In this document: one piece after another, positions 63,516 through 64,000 of the stretch | Layout: the number at the start of each line of letters is the position of its first letter | Numbering within the stretch: the stretch's first letter is position 1 | From: Palsa-295 sp963781105 | Lineage (GTDB): Bacteria; Acidobacteriota; Terriglobia; Acidiferrales; UBA7541 | DNA: 64,000 nt | Assembly: GCA_963781105.1 (NCBI GenBank) | Contig: CAWAED010000017.1 | Coordinates: 124,001-188,000 of the forward strand | Reading direction: 5' to 3' | The notes under the pieces: model-generated | The model's database searches: none | Seen by the model: the letters and a program-made list of their open reading frames with translations, nothing else | Told to the model about the DNA's origin: nothing | Made by a program: the position numbers and the translations under genes

Positions 63516-64000
63516 TTACGCTTTCTGGCTCAGGGCTTGGGTCGCGAGCTTTTTCAACTGGCGCGTGGCCGCCGCTGGATCGGCCGTATGGAATATGGAC
63601 GTCCCTGCTACGAATGTGTTGGCTCCGGCCTGCGCCAGCTCGGCCGTGTTTCCGAGATCCACTCCCCCATCCACCTCGATCCGGAAGCCCGCATTATACC
63701 GCGCCCGCATCTGATTCAACTGGCGAATTTTCTCGTAGGTATTGGCGATGAATTTCTGCCCGCCGAATCCCGGATTCACGGTCATCACCAGCACCGTATC
63801 CACCTTATCCAGCACTTCGCTCAGCATCATCACCGGCGTCGCCGGGTTAATCGCCGCTCCCGCTTCCGCGCCGTGCTCCCGGATCATTGCCAGCGCCCGG
63901 TCCAGATGCGCGGTCGCCTCCTGGTGCACCAACACCCGGTTGGCGCCCGCGCGTATGAAGTCCTCGATGTACCTTTCGGGCCGGTCAATCATCAGATGCG
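63516..64000 (-). CDS. rpe: Ribulose-phosphate 3-epimerase (5' end outside window)
   Basis: 161 residues visible, the N-terminus cut by the window's right edge; the frame continues upstream of HLMI. Motifs VDTVLVMTVNPGFGGQKFI, RIEVDGGV and AGANTFVAGTSIF are diagnostic of Rpe, a cytoplasmic TIM-barrel enzyme of the pentose phosphate and Calvin-type pathways. It supplies pentose phosphate, the precursor of arabinose-5-phosphate for Kdo. Lies 21 bases upstream of the BamD-like gene. Confidence 0.95.
   Translation of the reverse strand, partial: HLMIDRPERYIEDFIRAGANRVLVHQEATAHLDRALAMIREHGAEAGAAINPATPVMMLSEVLDKVDTVLVMTVNPGFGGQKFIANTYEKIRQLNQMRARYNAGFRIEVDGGVDLGNTAELAQAGANTFVAGTSIFHTADPAAATRQLKKLATQALSQKA

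Noticed and set aside
1..64000. CRISPR arrays, rRNA operons, prophage or transposase genes
   Set aside because: None were seen; the repeats found are short palindromes without regular spacing.

Overview
The window looks like a chromosomal segment of an acidobacterium (Acidobacteriota, probably class Terriglobia). The evidence is two tandem exported proteins of the VWFA-related acidobacterial type, a full Kdo/heptose lipopolysaccharide gene set (a Gram-negative envelope), a type IV pilus pilMNOPQ operon, many tetratricopeptide exported proteins, moderately high G+C and numerous short palindromic intergenic repeats. I saw no rRNA, CRISPR array, prophage or insertion sequence. One tRNA gene, tRNA-Gly(CCC), is present. 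Genes are dense on both strands and most neighbours overlap or nearly touch.

Layout. 1-6.2 kb: the end of a TPR gene, then a tightly packed minus-strand operon reading uvrA, TPR protein, two small exported proteins, SprT-like metalloprotease. 6.4-9.2 kb: a frameshifted exported protein, a class A beta-lactamase, deoB. 9.2-11.2 kb: two VWFA proteins (minus strand). 11.4-16.6 kb: kdsB, pyrG (own promoter), kdsA, kdsD, kdsC. 16.6-21.8 kb: polysaccharide deacetylase, DUF72, a DHFR-like protein, an ECF42-type sigma factor with its DGPF/YCII partner, tRNA-Gly, a second YCII protein. 22-24.5 kb: an orphan MinD/CpaE-like ATPase and a UbiD-family decarboxylase. 24.6-33.9 kb: pilMNOPQ, then pepQ, accB, accC, thiE. 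33.9-39.6 kb: two APC permeases and a HAMP-PP2C phosphatase. 39.6-47.2 kb: an SDR oxidoreductase, an exported unknown, then waaA, lpxK, heptose-7-phosphate kinase, heptose-1-phosphate adenylyltransferase, a GT9 heptosyltransferase and a methyltransferase. 47.3-58.3 kb: small unknowns, comEC, an RNA uracil methyltransferase, an acidobacterial unknown, coaX, birA, an unknown, valS. 58.5-64 kb: a lipoprotein, an 820-residue response regulator with a disordered linker and PopZ-like tail, a BamD-like TPR protein, and rpe cut by the window end.

How the genes work together. Lipopolysaccharide synthesis dominates: the 11-16 kb block makes CMP-Kdo (kdsD, kdsA, kdsC, kdsB, with pyrG supplying CTP) and the 41-47 kb block finishes lipid A, adds Kdo, makes ADP-heptose and transfers heptose. 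accB/accC and birA supply the biotin-dependent start of fatty-acid synthesis. The pil operon encodes the inner-membrane alignment complex and secretin of a type IV pilus.

Most worth a second look: the response regulator joined by a roughly 600-residue acidic, proline-rich linker to a PopZ-like terminal helix; a perfect 11-bp terminator-like hairpin lying inside the start of the pepQ coding sequence; families of palindromes whose arms co-vary around a fixed centre; a SprT protease in the uvrA operon; and a candidate ECF42 promoter in front of its DGPF partner gene.
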